Assembly (NCBI RefSeq): GCF_000372965.1 | Contig: NZ_KB890024.1 | Coordinates: 3,288,839-3,352,838 of the forward strand | Direction: 5' to 3' | Length of the DNA: 64,000 nucleotides | Source of the DNA: Hoeflea sp. 108 | GTDB lineage: Bacteria; Pseudomonadota; Alphaproteobacteria; Rhizobiales; Rhizobiaceae | In this document: in pieces, positions 1-9,092 of the stretch | How positions within the stretch are numbered: the first letter of the stretch is position 1 | How the letters are laid out: every line of letters begins with the position of its first letter | Notes under the pieces: model-generated | What the model was told of the DNA's origin: nothing | Databases searched by the model: none | What the model saw: only the letters and a program-made list of their open reading frames with translations | Position numbers and translations under genes: made by a program

Positions 1-1743
1 CTGATCGGCAAGACGGATTTCGATTTCTTCCCGCCTGAGATGGCCGCCCAGTTCCGCAAGGACGAGGTCGCGGCCCTGGAGAACGATGAAAGCGTGCGGG
101 TCGACCAGCAGGCCCTGCTCGCCGACGGCGCGCCCGGCTGGCTGTCGACGCTGAAGGCGCCGTTCAAGGACGAGGCCGGCCGTGTGGTCGGGATCATCAC
201 CTACAACCGCGACGTGACCGAACAGAAGCGCAGCGCCCAGTTGAAGAACGAGTTCATCTCGACCGTCAGCCACGAGTTGCGCACGCCGCTGACCTCGATC
301 CGCGGCTCGCTGGGGCTGATAGCGGCGGGCGTGGCCGGCGAACTGCCGCCCAAGGCGGCAAACCTCGTCAAGATCGCGCACACCAACAGCGAGCGGCTGG
401 TCCATCTCATCAACGACATCCTCGACATGGAGAAGATCGAGTCGGGCAAGATGACGTTCGACATCAGGCAGATGGCGGTCCGGCAGGTGCTCGAGCAGGT
501 TGTTGCGGCGAGTGCGAACTATCGCACCGACATGCAGATCAGGCTGGTGCTGATCGACGATGCCCCGCGTGCCGAAGTCCGGGTCGATCCCGATCGCCTT
601 CACCAGGTGCTGGCAAATCTGCTGTCCAATGCGATCAAGTTCTCGCCCGCCGGCGAGACTGTCACCGTCAGGCTGGCCCGCCTGAGGGAAGGTACGCTTC
701 GCATCTCGGTGATCGACAATGGCAGCGGTATTCCCGAGGCGTTCAGGGGCCGTATTTTCGGCAAGTTCGAGCAGGCCGACGGATCCAACACGCGGGAAAA
801 GGGCGGAACCGGGCTGGGCCTCAGCATTGCCAAGACCATCGTCGAAAGGCTCGACGGCACGCTGACCTTTGAAACGGAGGAAGGCAAGGGAACGTCGTTC
901 CACGTCGACCTGCCTGAGGCCAGGCCGTCACATGCCGCGCCGAAGCCGATCGCGACCATGGGGCTAGACGACCATCGAACCCGGGTACTGGTCTGCGAAG
1001 ACGAGGCCGATGTCTCGACCGTCATCGCCGCCCTGCTCGATGCGGAGGGTTTCTCCTGCGACGTCGCGCCCGACATCGCCTCGGCGAAGATGCTGCTGCG
1101 GTCGCGCAACTATGCGGCGATGACGCTGGACATCAAGCTTGCCGGCGAATCCGGAATCAAGCTGTTCCACGACATCAGGGCCTCCGAGGTCAACGCCGAC
1201 ATCCCGGTGATCGTCGTTTCGGCAGTTGCCGACGAGGCCAGGCGTTCGATCAACGGCTCGGCGGTCGGCATCATCGACTGGCTCGAAAAGCCCGTCGACC
1301 CCAACCGTCTCCATTCGGCGCTCGGCAAGATCGTGATGCGCCGGACTGACAAGCCCAGGATCCTCCATGTCGAGGACGACGAAGGCGTGCTTGCGGTGAT
1401 GTCCGAGGGGCTCGGGCCCGACGTCTCGATCACCTCGGCAAGGACGCTCGGCGAGGCGCAGCAGGAGATTGCCCGCGACAGCTTCGACCTGATGATTCTC
1501 GACATCGCATTGCCCGATGGATCGGGCCTCGACCTGTTGTCGAACCTGCCTCCCGAAACGGCTGTCGTGGTGTTTTCGGCGGCCGAGTTCGACCAGACCT
1601 TGAGCGGACGCGTCAAGGCGGTGATGACCAAGACCAAGGCGTCGGAGGTCGACGTCGCCCGGCTGGTGAGGAGCCATCTTCCCGCAAGGCATGTTGCCGC
1701 CGCGCGCCCCCTCGCAAGCCCCCTCGCAAGCAAGGTGAAATGA
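1..1743 (+). CDS. Hybrid sensor histidine kinase, PAS-HisKA-HATPase-REC-REC (5' partial)
   Basis: The frame is open from base 1, so the N-terminus lies outside the window. The visible part begins in the second half of a PAS/PAC sensor domain (through about residue 75), followed by a HisKA domain with the H-box FISTVSHELRTPLTSIRG. The HATPase domain has N-box NLLSNAIKFSP, G1 VIDNGSGIP and G2 GGTGLGLSIAK. Two receiver domains follow: the first has CEDE, LDIKL and EKP, the second VEDDE and LDIAL. No membrane segment is visible, so it may be cytosolic or its sensor part may lie upstream. The stop overlaps the next response-regulator gene by 4 bases, so the two are very likely co-transcribed and act in one phosphorelay. 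The signal sensed is unknown. Confidence 0.93.
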   Translation: MIGKTDFDFFPPEMAAQFRKDEVAALENDESVRVDQQALLADGAPGWLSTLKAPFKDEAGRVVGIITYNRDVTEQKRSAQLKNEFISTVSHELRTPLTSIRGSLGLIAAGVAGELPPKAANLVKIAHTNSERLVHLINDILDMEKIESGKMTFDIRQMAVRQVLEQVVAASANYRTDMQIRLVLIDDAPRAEVRVDPDRLHQVLANLLSNAIKFSPAGETVTVRLARLREGTLRISVIDNGSGIPEAFRGRIFGKFEQADGSNTREKGGTGLGLSIAKTIVERLDGTLTFETEEGKGTSFHVDLPEARPSHAAPKPIATMGLDDHRTRVLVCEDEADVSTVIAALLDAEGFSCDVAPDIASAKMLLRSRNYAAMTLDIKLAGESGIKLFHDIRASEVNADIPVIVVSAVADEARRSINGSAVGIIDWLEKPVDPNRLHSALGKIVMRRTDKPRILHVEDDEGVLAVMSEGLGPDVSITSARTLGEAQQEIARDSFDLMILDIALPDGSGLDLLSNLPPETAVVVFSAAEFDQTLSGRVKAVMTKTKASEVDVARLVRSHLPARHVAAARPLASPLASKVK

Positions 1744-2129
1744 TGTCCGCCAGAATTCTTTACGTCGACGACGAAGACGATATCCGCGAAATCGCCCAGA
1801 TGTCGCTCGAACTCGAGCCCGGCTTCAGCGTGCGTCAATGTTCGTCGGGCAGCGAGGCGCTCGGCGAGGCAGCCGGATGGCAACCCGACCTGATACTGCT
1901 CGACGTCATGATGCCGGAAATGGATGGCCCGGAAACGTTGAGGCGATTGGCCGAGCAGCCCTCGACGGCTGCAATTCCGGTCATCTTCATCACGGCCAAG
2001 ACGCAGCTGCACGAAGTCGAGCGCTACCGGTCGATGGGCGCCATCGGCGTCGTGGCCAAGCCTTTCGATCCGATGAAACTGGCAGCCGAGGTCAAGCAGC
2101 TGCTCAATGCTCATGACGGCAGGACATAG
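1740..2129 (+). CDS. Single-domain response regulator (CheY-like)
   Basis: A protein of 129 residues made of one receiver domain and no output domain. The acidic pocket VDDEDD lies near residues 8-13, the phospho-acceptor Asp is in LLDVMMPEMDG, the Thr is in FITAK and the Lys is in KPFDP, so it should be phosphorylatable. It starts at an ATG inside the stop of the upstream kinase (ATGATG; either Met is possible), which indicates translational coupling. Having no DNA-binding domain, it probably works as a phosphotransfer or protein-interaction module for the hybrid kinase. The target is unknown. Confidence 0.92.
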   Translation: MMSARILYVDDEDDIREIAQMSLELEPGFSVRQCSSGSEALGEAAGWQPDLILLDVMMPEMDGPETLRRLAEQPSTAAIPVIFITAKTQLHEVERYRSMGAIGVVAKPFDPMKLAAEVKQLLNAHDGRT

Positions 2130-3701
2130 CGCAGCCCAACGCAAAGGCAGGTGGTCGCCGATCGTCCTGGGCCTTGCCCTCCATCTGCAGGTTCTGACGG
2201 GAGGCGGAACGGCCATGGCTGACCAGCGCGATCCCATCTGGATCTACAGCCTGGGCAAAGTCGATGCCGTGCCCGATCGCATCGAACTGGTGGGGCGCAT
2301 GGTTGGCGCGACATTCGTTCCCAACGAGGCCTTGTTGCCATCGCACGAGCCAGCGGCGGCGGCACCACGCCCCTTCCCGCTCTCGACAAACCTCCTGGCG
2401 CAGATGAGCGTCCGCCCCTTCGGCGTCGAGGAGCGGGCCAGCGCGACAACGGCCCGCGGCAGAACCACGATCTCCTGCGCTGCCGGCTCCAGGCCTGCCG
2501 GCGTCGTTCTTGCAACGCCGGCTTGCGGTTTCCACGCGCCATGACGGGCACGCTCGAAATCGAGGGTGTCGGCGAGAACGTCGCCTTTGCCATGGTCGAG
2601 GCTGGTCGCGACGCGGAGACGACCTTCCCGTCGAGACCGGCGGAGACGAAATCGGCCGGGGCGAAGCTGGCGGCCATCCCGTCGGCTGCATGGCCGGGCA
2701 GCGGCAAGGCGGAACTGGTCGTCGTCTGCCCGGCCGAAGCTGCGGCAGTGTCGATATCCGCCATCCGCATCGTGCCGCATCCCATCAGGCAATCCCGGGG
2801 GATCGGGACATGGCTCTGGGACCTGACGCCCTGGCTCGACCGACCCGAATTGCTGGTGGCGGCGGCTCGGACATCCGGTGTCCGCGACCTGTTTCTCCAG
2901 CTTGGCGTCGACGACGCCGGCGTGGTCGCCCCTGCCAGGGTCCGGAACCTCATGGCGACGCTGGCGGCGGCCGGCATCGCCCCGCATGCGGTCGAGGGCG
3001 ACCCCGACATGGCGAGCGCCGCAGGCCGGGCCAATGCGCTGCGGCGTGCAGCCGTGCTGCGTCAATTCAAACGCGCGGGAGCGCCTGTGCGCTCGTTCCA
3101 ATATGACATCGAGCCGTATCTGCAGCAGACATACCGATCGGATCCCGCTTCCGGCTGGCGGGAATGGGCAGTGACGGTCCAGGAGCTCTCCGGGGTTCTC
3201 GGCGAAAACGTCGCCGTGGTCGTGCCCTTCTGGATGCTCGACGAGCCATCCGGCAAGATGGCCCTGCGGCAGGTCAAAAGCGCGGTCTCCAGCATCACGG
3301 TGATGGCCTACAGGACGGATGTCGAGGTCGTCGAACAGATTGCAATCGGCTGGCTCGACTGGGGCAGCGAAATGGGTATCCCGATCGACATTGCCCTGGA
3401 AAGCGGCCCGTTGCCGGAAGAAATACACCGGATTTACAATCGCAGCGCGAGCGGAGAGCTGGTGCTGGACCGATCGGGGCGGCAGGTTGAAGCGATACTG
3501 TTAAGCACTATTGTCGCCGACAGCTATGCGAAGCCCGTTTACTCATTTAACCATGAGTTTCAGGTCGAGCCATCACGAATCAGCTTTCTCGGAAATCGGG
3601 ATGCGATCGATGCGGCGCTGGCGAGGCTCGAGGGACATTTGGGTGCGTGGGCCACATTTGGCGGAATGCTGGTTCACGATCTGATCACTCCGGGGGGCTG
3701 A
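2107..3701 (+). pseudogene. Secreted TIM-barrel (GH18-like) protein, broken by a one-base frameshift near 2532
   Basis: Two frames together read as one protein of about 530 residues. The first (2107-2544) has a hydrophobic secretion signal (WSPIVLGLALHLQVLTGG) and then PIWIYSLGKVDAV. It ends at a TGA at 2542. The second continues in another frame to 3701. Adding one base in the short C run at 2532-2533 would join ACGF directly to PRAMTG. The downstream part looks like a beta-sandwich followed by a TIM barrel. FQYDIEPYL resembles the DxE strand of GH18-like enzymes, and TVMAYRTD resembles their sixth strand. Function is inferred from these motifs only. It sits between two response-regulator genes in the operon. 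A sequencing error is the alternative to a real mutation. Confidence 0.7.
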
Positions 3702-3726
3702 GCGCAGGAATTGCCGGAGAGGACGT

Positions 3727-4119
3727 GTGGACGAGGCCAGAGCTAAAGTATTGATCTGCGACGACGACCCCCTGCTTCTGGAACTCATCCAGTTCCGGCT
3801 GCAGGCGCGAGGTTATGACGTCGTCACCGCGGAAGACGGACACGAAGCGTTGGCCAAGGCGCAGTCGGAAAGACCCGACCTGGTCGTGCTCGACGCCATG
3901 ATGCCGCGCGCCGACGGGTTCGAGGTTCTGGCCCGCATCAAGGGCGATCCGGCCTTGAGCGCCACGCCGGTGATCATGCTCACGGCCCGCAAGGGCCAGA
4001 GCGACATCGTCTCGGCGCTGGAGACGGGAGCGGACGACTACCTGGTCAAGCCATTTATCCCTGAAGAGCTGCTGGCGCGGTTGTCCCGCCTCATTGCCCG
4101 CAAGGGCGGAGGCCGTTGA
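3727..4119 (+). CDS. Single-domain response regulator (CheY-like)
   Basis: A receiver domain of 130 residues alone. It shows the acidic cluster CDDDP, phospho-acceptor Asp in VVLDAMMPRADG, Thr in MLTAR and Lys in LVKPF, all intact. GTG at 3727 is the best start because it follows a GGAGAGG ribosome site by a few bases and no ATG fits. The stop TGA (4117-4119) shares its last base with the ATG of the TPR/barrel gene, so the two are coupled. It is the second stand-alone receiver in this operon, which suggests a multi-step relay rather than direct gene control. Confidence 0.92.
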   Translation: MDEARAKVLICDDDPLLLELIQFRLQARGYDVVTAEDGHEALAKAQSERPDLVVLDAMMPRADGFEVLARIKGDPALSATPVIMLTARKGQSDIVSALETGADDYLVKPFIPEELLARLSRLIARKGGGR

Positions 4120-6188
4120 TGCGCGGCCGCCGGAGCATCGCCTTCGCCTTGACGTTGCTGGCTGCTTCCGGTCTTTCGCCTGCCGCCCTCGCCCAGACGC
4201 CGGACGATCTCTACGCATCGGCGGTCAAGGCCAGGCAAGAGCAGCGTTTCGACGACGCGGTCGATGTTCTCAACCGCCTGCTCACCATCAAGCCCGACGA
4301 TTCGGATGCCCTGGTGCAGATGGGCTTCGCCCAGCTTGGGCGCAACGACCTTGCCGAGGCCCGAAGCGCATTCTCGAGGGCGCTGGTCGTGGCCCCCGCC
4401 TACTCCGATGCAAGATTCGGCCTGGCCGAGGTCGAGTTTCGGTCCGGAAACCTCGATGCCGCACAGTCCCTGGTCGAGCCGCTTGCGGCCCAGCAGCCGG
4501 GCAATGCCGACATCGCCGGTCTCATCGCCAACATAACGAAGGCGCGCGCGGCGGCCGAAGTTGCGGCCAGGCAGCCGCCCGCAGCCGCCACGGCCAGGAA
4601 GAGACCGGCGGCAGCGAAGCCCGACCCCGTCGCCGGGCCAATGGCGGAGGGCCGGCGGCTGCGCCTGCAGGGGGACTTTGCCGGTGCCGAACAGGCCTAT
4701 CTGCGCGCCCTGAAAATCGAGCCGCGCAACACCGACCTGCTGGTGGCGCTGGGCCTGGTCAGCGGCAACCAGCAGAAATTCGACGCCGCCGCCCGCTACT
4801 TCGACGCCGCGCTGGCCATTCGCCCCGATCTCGTCGACGCCCGCCTTGGACAGGCGCGTCTCGCGCTGTGGCAGGGAGACCTGAAGCAGGCGTCGAGCCT
4901 TGTCGACCGGGTGCTGGCGTCATCGCCCGGCAATGTCGAGGCGCTTGCGTTGAGCGCGCGCGTGGCGCTCGACCAAAAGGATTACGAACGCGCCGGCCAG
5001 ATCTTTACCCGGATACATGCATCCGCCCCCGACAATGCCGAGGCCATCGTCGGGCTTGGCGACGTTCGCAGGGCACAGGGAGACGAAGAAGGCGCAAGGG
5101 CTGCCTTTCGGCAAGCACTTGCGCTTGAGCCCGGCTCCCGCGACATCGAGCAGCGGCTTGCCGCGCCCGCCCCCAGAAAGTGGCGCCTCGATCTCGGCAC
5201 CGAAGTCAGCGCGCTGACGTCGGGTTTGGGCAGCTGGACCGACAGTTCGATCGGCCTTTCATATCGCCTGACGCCGGACACCACGCTCGGCGGGCGGACG
5301 CGTGTCGCAACCAGAAATGGCGCGACTGACATACAGCTCGAGGCGCGCCTCGAGCATGTGTTTTCCCCTGTCTTCTCCGGTTATGGACTGGTCGCGGCGA
5401 CACCCGATGCCGACTTCCTGGCGCAAGTGTCGGTCGGCGGCGGCGCGTCCTGGCAGGCGCTGGGCAAGGAAGGCGATTTCGGTCCCCTGCTGCTCAATAT
5501 CGACGCACGATACGACGTGTTTTCCGACAGCGAGGTCACCACCCTGTCGCCCTGGCTGCAGACCTATCTTTTCGACGGCAAGCTGGGCCTGTCGGCGCGC
5601 TGGATCCATGCCTTCGATGACGCCGGAACGAAGTCGGACGGCTATGCCCTGCGCGCCGATCTTGCGCCGACATCCCATATCGGCCTGTTCGTCGGCTACA
5701 GCGATGCGCCCGAGATTTCGGAGGGCAGCCTGGTCGGCACCCAGACGACCTTTGCCGGCATCTCCTGGAACGTCAGCGATGATCTTACCTTGCACGGCAG
5801 CGTCGCGCACGAAAAGCGCCCGACCTTCGACCGGAACATCTTCGGCCTTGGGCGCACAGGTGACAAGGCAAAACGTCCGCAACAGCTCGCCGGTCGCGGG
5901 ATTGCGCCAGTCGTCGTAGACGCCGGCCAGCGCGAAGGGCGAGCCATCTTTCATGGCGATGGCGTAGGGCTGCCTGTCCTTGCCGGTGCCATTGATGTCG
6001 CGCCACTCAAAATAGCCGTCGATCGGTACCAGGCAGCGCCTGGACGCATAGGCCCGCTTGAACATGCCGTTGGTGGCGATGCTCTCCGAACGTGCGTTGA
6101 TCGGCGGCGGCCGCCCGGAACTCGCCTCTTTCTGCCAGGACGGGATCAGGCCCCATTTGGCCGAGACGAACATCGCGCTGCCCTTTAG
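4119..6188 (+). CDS. TPR-repeat protein with C-terminal YaiO-type outer-membrane barrel, 3' end fused to antisense SRAP sequence
   Basis: Begins with a signal peptide (FALTLLAASGLSPAALAQ), then TPR-like repeats over about residues 28-150 and 175-350, split by an Ala/Pro-rich linker. From about residue 360 to 578 a beta-strand-rich region ending in HEKRPTFDRNIFGLG resembles YaiO-family outer-membrane barrels. TPR plus barrel is also the layout of polysaccharide exporters such as PgaA and BcsC, so a role in envelope polysaccharide is a reasonable inference. Native sequence stops near 5850. The last ~110 codons are read through the opposite strand of a truncated SRAP gene, so the final barrel strand is probably lost and the protein may not assemble. 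The start overlaps the stop of the upstream regulator. Confidence 0.8.
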   Translation: MRGRRSIAFALTLLAASGLSPAALAQTPDDLYASAVKARQEQRFDDAVDVLNRLLTIKPDDSDALVQMGFAQLGRNDLAEARSAFSRALVVAPAYSDARFGLAEVEFRSGNLDAAQSLVEPLAAQQPGNADIAGLIANITKARAAAEVAARQPPAAATARKRPAAAKPDPVAGPMAEGRRLRLQGDFAGAEQAYLRALKIEPRNTDLLVALGLVSGNQQKFDAAARYFDAALAIRPDLVDARLGQARLALWQGDLKQASSLVDRVLASSPGNVEALALSARVALDQKDYERAGQIFTRIHASAPDNAEAIVGLGDVRRAQGDEEGARAAFRQALALEPGSRDIEQRLAAPAPRKWRLDLGTEVSALTSGLGSWTDSSIGLSYRLTPDTTLGGRTRVATRNGATDIQLEARLEHVFSPVFSGYGLVAATPDADFLAQVSVGGGASWQALGKEGDFGPLLLNIDARYDVFSDSEVTTLSPWLQTYLFDGKLGLSARWIHAFDDAGTKSDGYALRADLAPTSHIGLFVGYSDAPEISEGSLVGTQTTFAGISWNVSDDLTLHGSVAHEKRPTFDRNIFGLGRTGDKAKRPQQLAGRGIAPVVVDAGQREGRAIFHGDGVGLPVLAGAIDVAPLKIAVDRYQAAPGRIGPLEHAVGGDALRTCVDRRRPPGTRLFLPGRDQAPFGRDEHRAAL

Positions 6189-6344
6189 GGCCTCGTCCGG
6201 CACGATGATCGGATAGATCAGCGTCGGCGCACCATTGTAGCGTGGGAAGGCATTGCCGAGGCCGGCCACGCCTGAAGGGTCGGCGAAGCTGAAGCCACGC
6301 ACCAGCTCGGCAAGGGTCGACTTGACGAAGACGCGACCGCACAT
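5850..6344 (-). pseudogene. SRAP (SOS-response-associated peptidase, YedK/HMCES) gene lacking its 3' end
   Basis: SRAP proteins cross-link to abasic sites in single-stranded DNA through Cys2. This copy starts MCGRVFVKST, keeps the Asn motif (PPINARSES) and the Glu motif (DGYFEWRD), and is recognisable through TFCLVTCAP. There the homology ends abruptly near 5850, and the frame runs on into the antisense of the TPR/barrel gene. The missing part normally holds the conserved catalytic His (HDRMPV), so the protein is expected to be inactive or altered. The gene was convergent with the barrel gene; a deletion that removed both 3' ends explains the arrangement. A second, more decayed copy lies at 9093-9264. 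Confidence 0.85.
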
Positions 6345-6514
6345 GGCGCAACTCTGCCGCCTGACGGAAGGCTTGGCAATGCCCAGGCCTCCTCGTGGCC
6401 ACCTCGTGGCAATGCAGCAACACCCGCTCCAATTTCCACAACCTATTAGAGCATTAGGATATTGCAATTCATCTTTTCGTGCGTAATTTGCCGACCAATG
6501 GCAAGGGGATAATC

Positions 6515-7207
6515 ATGAAGTCAGTGCTTTGGGCCGCAACGGCTCTCGTCATGTCGATCGGTGCAGCAAATGCTGCGGATGCCGTGAGCGTCCCACCGGC
6601 CGGCTTTGTCTGGACCGGCGGCTATGTCGGCGTGCATCTCGGCTACGGCGCCGGCCGAACCACGGTCACCGAGTTGGACGATTATTCGTTCTCGGAGTTT
6701 GGCGACACGCAGTTCAAGTTCAACTCGAACGGCTTCCTTGGCGGCGTGCACGCCGGGTACAACTGGCAGTCGGGCCAATTGGTCTATGGCCTTGAACTTG
6801 ACATCACCGGCGCCGACATCAGCAACACCGTCGCCAACTCCATGATCCCTGGCGCCAATGAGAGCTTTTCCACCAGGATCGACTGGTTCGGCACGGCCCG
6901 CGCACGCCTGGGATATTCGGTCGACCGTTTCCTGCCATATGTCACCGGCGGCGTCGCCTTTGGCCACATCAAGAGCAGCTACGACGACAATGATTTCGTC
7001 CCAGGCAACCATGCCGTCGCCGACGACGTCGTGGCCGGCTGGACCATCGGCGCAGGCGCGCAATATGCGCTCACCGACAACTGGTCCCTTCGCGCCGAAT
7101 ATCTGTATGTCGATCTCAAGGACAGCCAAGGCTCGTTCGATGGCTTCAGATACGACTTCGACAACAACGTCCATGTCGTGCGGCTCGGCGCCAGCTACAA
7201 ATTCTGA
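6515..7207 (+). CDS. Omp25/Omp31-family outer-membrane porin-like protein
   Basis: A beta-barrel of 230 residues with a signal peptide MKSVLWAATALVMSIGAANA, the family-typical PPAGFVWTGGYVGVHLGYG after cleavage, and a C-terminal aromatic VRLGASYKF for BAM recognition. The ATG at 6515 is preferred over upstream codons because AAGGGG lies 7 bases upstream and the signal peptide starts there. Rhizobia and Brucella carry several such small barrels, usually as abundant surface proteins. A Rho-independent terminator follows at 7231. A relative lies inverted at 8072-8761. Confidence 0.93.
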   Translation: MKSVLWAATALVMSIGAANAADAVSVPPAGFVWTGGYVGVHLGYGAGRTTVTELDDYSFSEFGDTQFKFNSNGFLGGVHAGYNWQSGQLVYGLELDITGADISNTVANSMIPGANESFSTRIDWFGTARARLGYSVDRFLPYVTGGVAFGHIKSSYDDNDFVPGNHAVADDVVAGWTIGAGAQYALTDNWSLRAEYLYVDLKDSQGSFDGFRYDFDNNVHVVRLGASYKF

Positions 7208-7230
7208 CCTCGACAGTCAGACCAAAGAGA

Positions 7231-7255
7231 CCCCGGCTCCGGCCGGGGTTTTTGT
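7231..7255 (+). terminator. Rho-independent terminator after the Omp25-like gene
   Basis: CCCCGG and CCGGGG form a stem closed by a short loop, directly followed by TTTTTG. It lies 24 bases past the stop codon of the Omp25-like gene. Confidence 0.85.
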
Positions 7256-7475
7256 TTGACCATCTCCGCGGCTCAAGGCACGCTCTCCAGTACGCGAAAG
7301 CGGGATCAAGACGACCTCCTGAAGATCGTCAGATATCTTGCCAAAGTCCTCGCCACGGCGAGACGAGATCACAGAGAAGGTTGCGGCCGCCTTCACTGCA
7401 AGCATGGACATCGCGATGGGCAGCGGCACGCCGCTGCCACGAAGGCAGTGACTGAATCCATTGGGGGCAAGAAGA

Positions 7476-7970
7476 ATGTCGGGGCGAACAATCCTTCGTA
7501 ACGTCCTTGCTGGTTCGTTTTTGCTCGGCCTGCCGTTGCCAACTGCACATGCAGCTGAGCTTCCGACAGATGCCGCCGGCTACTCCCAACATCTGCGCGA
7601 ACTCTGTCTGTCTGGGGCAGAGAGCAGCATGCCAGGAACAAGCATTGTCGCCGCAGGCAACTTCTGCAGTCTGTATATCGAGATACCGATAGCGTCGACC
7701 ACGCCTTGCGCTGACACGCCGGAGGCTTGCACCCAGCGTTTCATCGGCCGCTACTTCAACGTGCGTCTGTCGAGACTGAGACAAAATTACACGTATTGCG
7801 ACGATCAGGTATGCAAAGTCTATTACAACTTTCGAGACCCAGAAAACCGCTACGAGTCATTGACAGAGTGCGGGTTTGATATTGGCGGAATTGCCAGGGT
7901 CGACGCACAGCGAATAGTTATGAGCTTGGTGAGCATTTCGATCAACAGGAACTGCCTGGCCGGGGTATGA
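7476..7970 (+). CDS. Cysteine-rich secreted protein of unknown function
   Basis: I do not recognise this protein. It has a hydrophobic N-terminal segment with a plausible signal peptide (NVLAGSFLLGLPLPTAHA, cut before AELPTD) and a mature part of about 135 residues with eight cysteines, for example in LCLSG, NFCSL, PCADTPEAC, YCDDQVC and TECGF. An even number of cysteines in an exported protein suggests four disulfides in the periplasm. ATG 7476 is chosen; a TTG at 7461 in the same frame is possible. Base composition here is visibly poorer in GC than in the flanking operons, which suits acquired DNA. No partner gene is evident. Confidence 0.65.
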   Translation: MSGRTILRNVLAGSFLLGLPLPTAHAAELPTDAAGYSQHLRELCLSGAESSMPGTSIVAAGNFCSLYIEIPIASTTPCADTPEACTQRFIGRYFNVRLSRLRQNYTYCDDQVCKVYYNFRDPENRYESLTECGFDIGGIARVDAQRIVMSLVSISINRNCLAGV

Positions 7971-8021
7971 TCTCACTCCGAACGCCCACTCATTTGGGTG
8001 TTCTGGTGCAACTATTGATAC

Positions 8022-8052
8022 AAAAGCCCCGCCACCTTTCGGCAACGGGGCA
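8022..8052 (-). terminator. Rho-independent terminator of the second Omp25-like gene
   Basis: Read on the minus strand, GCCCCG and CGGGGC flank a short interior followed by TTTTG. It lies about 20 bases past the stop codon of the gene at 8072-8761. Confidence 0.75.
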
Positions 8053-8071
8053 CAAGCGCTCACATTATGGT

Positions 8072-8761
8072 TTAGAACTTGTATGCCAACCCGACACGAA
8101 CATCGCTCGTCTTGAAGCCGAAGCTGCCGCTTCCGCCCACATCGGTGAAGTCCAGATCACCATAATCCGTGTATCTGTACTCGGCCCGACCAATCAGACT
8201 ATCGGTGAAGGCATATTCAACACCTACACCCACCGTCCATCCGACAAGCGTGTCACTGAATTTCACAGTTGGCGAACCGCCGGTGAAGACGGTTGCGTCA
8301 GCTCCGGCAAATGCCACGCCGCCTGAGATGTACGGCAAGAACCGATCGACCGCATATCCGAGTTTCGCGCGCACAGCGCCGGTCCAATTCAACTCGTAGT
8401 CTATGCCCGCGCCAGCCACTGGAACGCCCGAGGTCAACCCTTGGCCAAAGCCATCAATGCCTGACCACGCAATATCGGCATCAATGCCGACCACGATGTT
8501 GTTGGCCAGTTGGTGATTGTAGCCGGCATAGACGCCACCCAACCAACCATCGATATCCGCAGGCGCCGTAGGTCCGACGGGATTGGTCGACAGGTCACCA
8601 TCGCCCCAGCCATATCCTGCCTGAAGACCGACGTATCCGCCTGTCCAAACAAAACCTGCCGGCAAAACTTCGGGAGTTGGCTCAAGCACGACCGCATCGG
8701 CCGCGGAGGCAATGCCTGACAGCCCGAGCACGAAAACGTTCGCTAGCAAAAACTTTTTCAC
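8072..8761 (-). CDS. Omp25/Omp31-family outer-membrane porin-like protein
   Basis: A small barrel of 229 residues. It has a signal peptide (KFLLANVFVLGLSGIASA), the family signature PAGFVWTGGYVGLQAGYGWG, alternating strands, and a C-terminal VGLAYKF. The start is a GTG at 8761 behind a GGAGAA ribosome site. It shares the domain and the VDRFLPY(V/I)(T/S)GGVAF segment with the 6515-7207 protein but is clearly divergent, so it is a paralogue rather than a recent duplicate. A TATAAA-like box lies about 50 bases upstream of the start on the minus strand. Confidence 0.93.
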   Translation of the reverse strand: MKKFLLANVFVLGLSGIASAADAVVLEPTPEVLPAGFVWTGGYVGLQAGYGWGDGDLSTNPVGPTAPADIDGWLGGVYAGYNHQLANNIVVGIDADIAWSGIDGFGQGLTSGVPVAGAGIDYELNWTGAVRAKLGYAVDRFLPYISGGVAFAGADATVFTGGSPTVKFSDTLVGWTVGVGVEYAFTDSLIGRAEYRYTDYGDLDFTDVGGSGSFGFKTSDVRVGLAYKF

Positions 8762-9092
8762 AGCAGTTCTCCGGACTTACCCCCCAGTAGAAATTACCAC
8801 GTGGTCGGGAAATTTATAGTCCCATCCTGAACTCACTTTGGCGCGTTGCTGAAACACAACAGGCACTTTCGACCCAGGTAGAATGGTCAGGGTGGCGGAC
8901 GGCTGGTGATTGCATATCAGGCAGCCGCTGCCGGCTGCGGCAGCCAAGAGCAGCCTCCCGACCGCCCATAGAGCCTTGCCGACGCCATCAACCTGCGCCA
9001 CACAAGTCGCCAGCGACGCCTCTGCATGCTGCAAACGCTCGGCGAGCACGACGGTGGCAGCAGCCTTGTCCAGCTCGCGGGACCGGCAACTG
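8762..9092. other. Intergenic region, promoter of the 8072-8761 gene, no convincing gene
   Basis: Next to the porin start there is a minus-strand TATAAA-like element and a perfect 10-bp palindrome ACCACGTGGT at about 8797-8806. The rest is open on the minus strand (to 8777), but that frame begins inside the SRAP remnant and its product has no recognisable domain. I treat it as read-through of decayed sequence. Confidence 0.4.
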
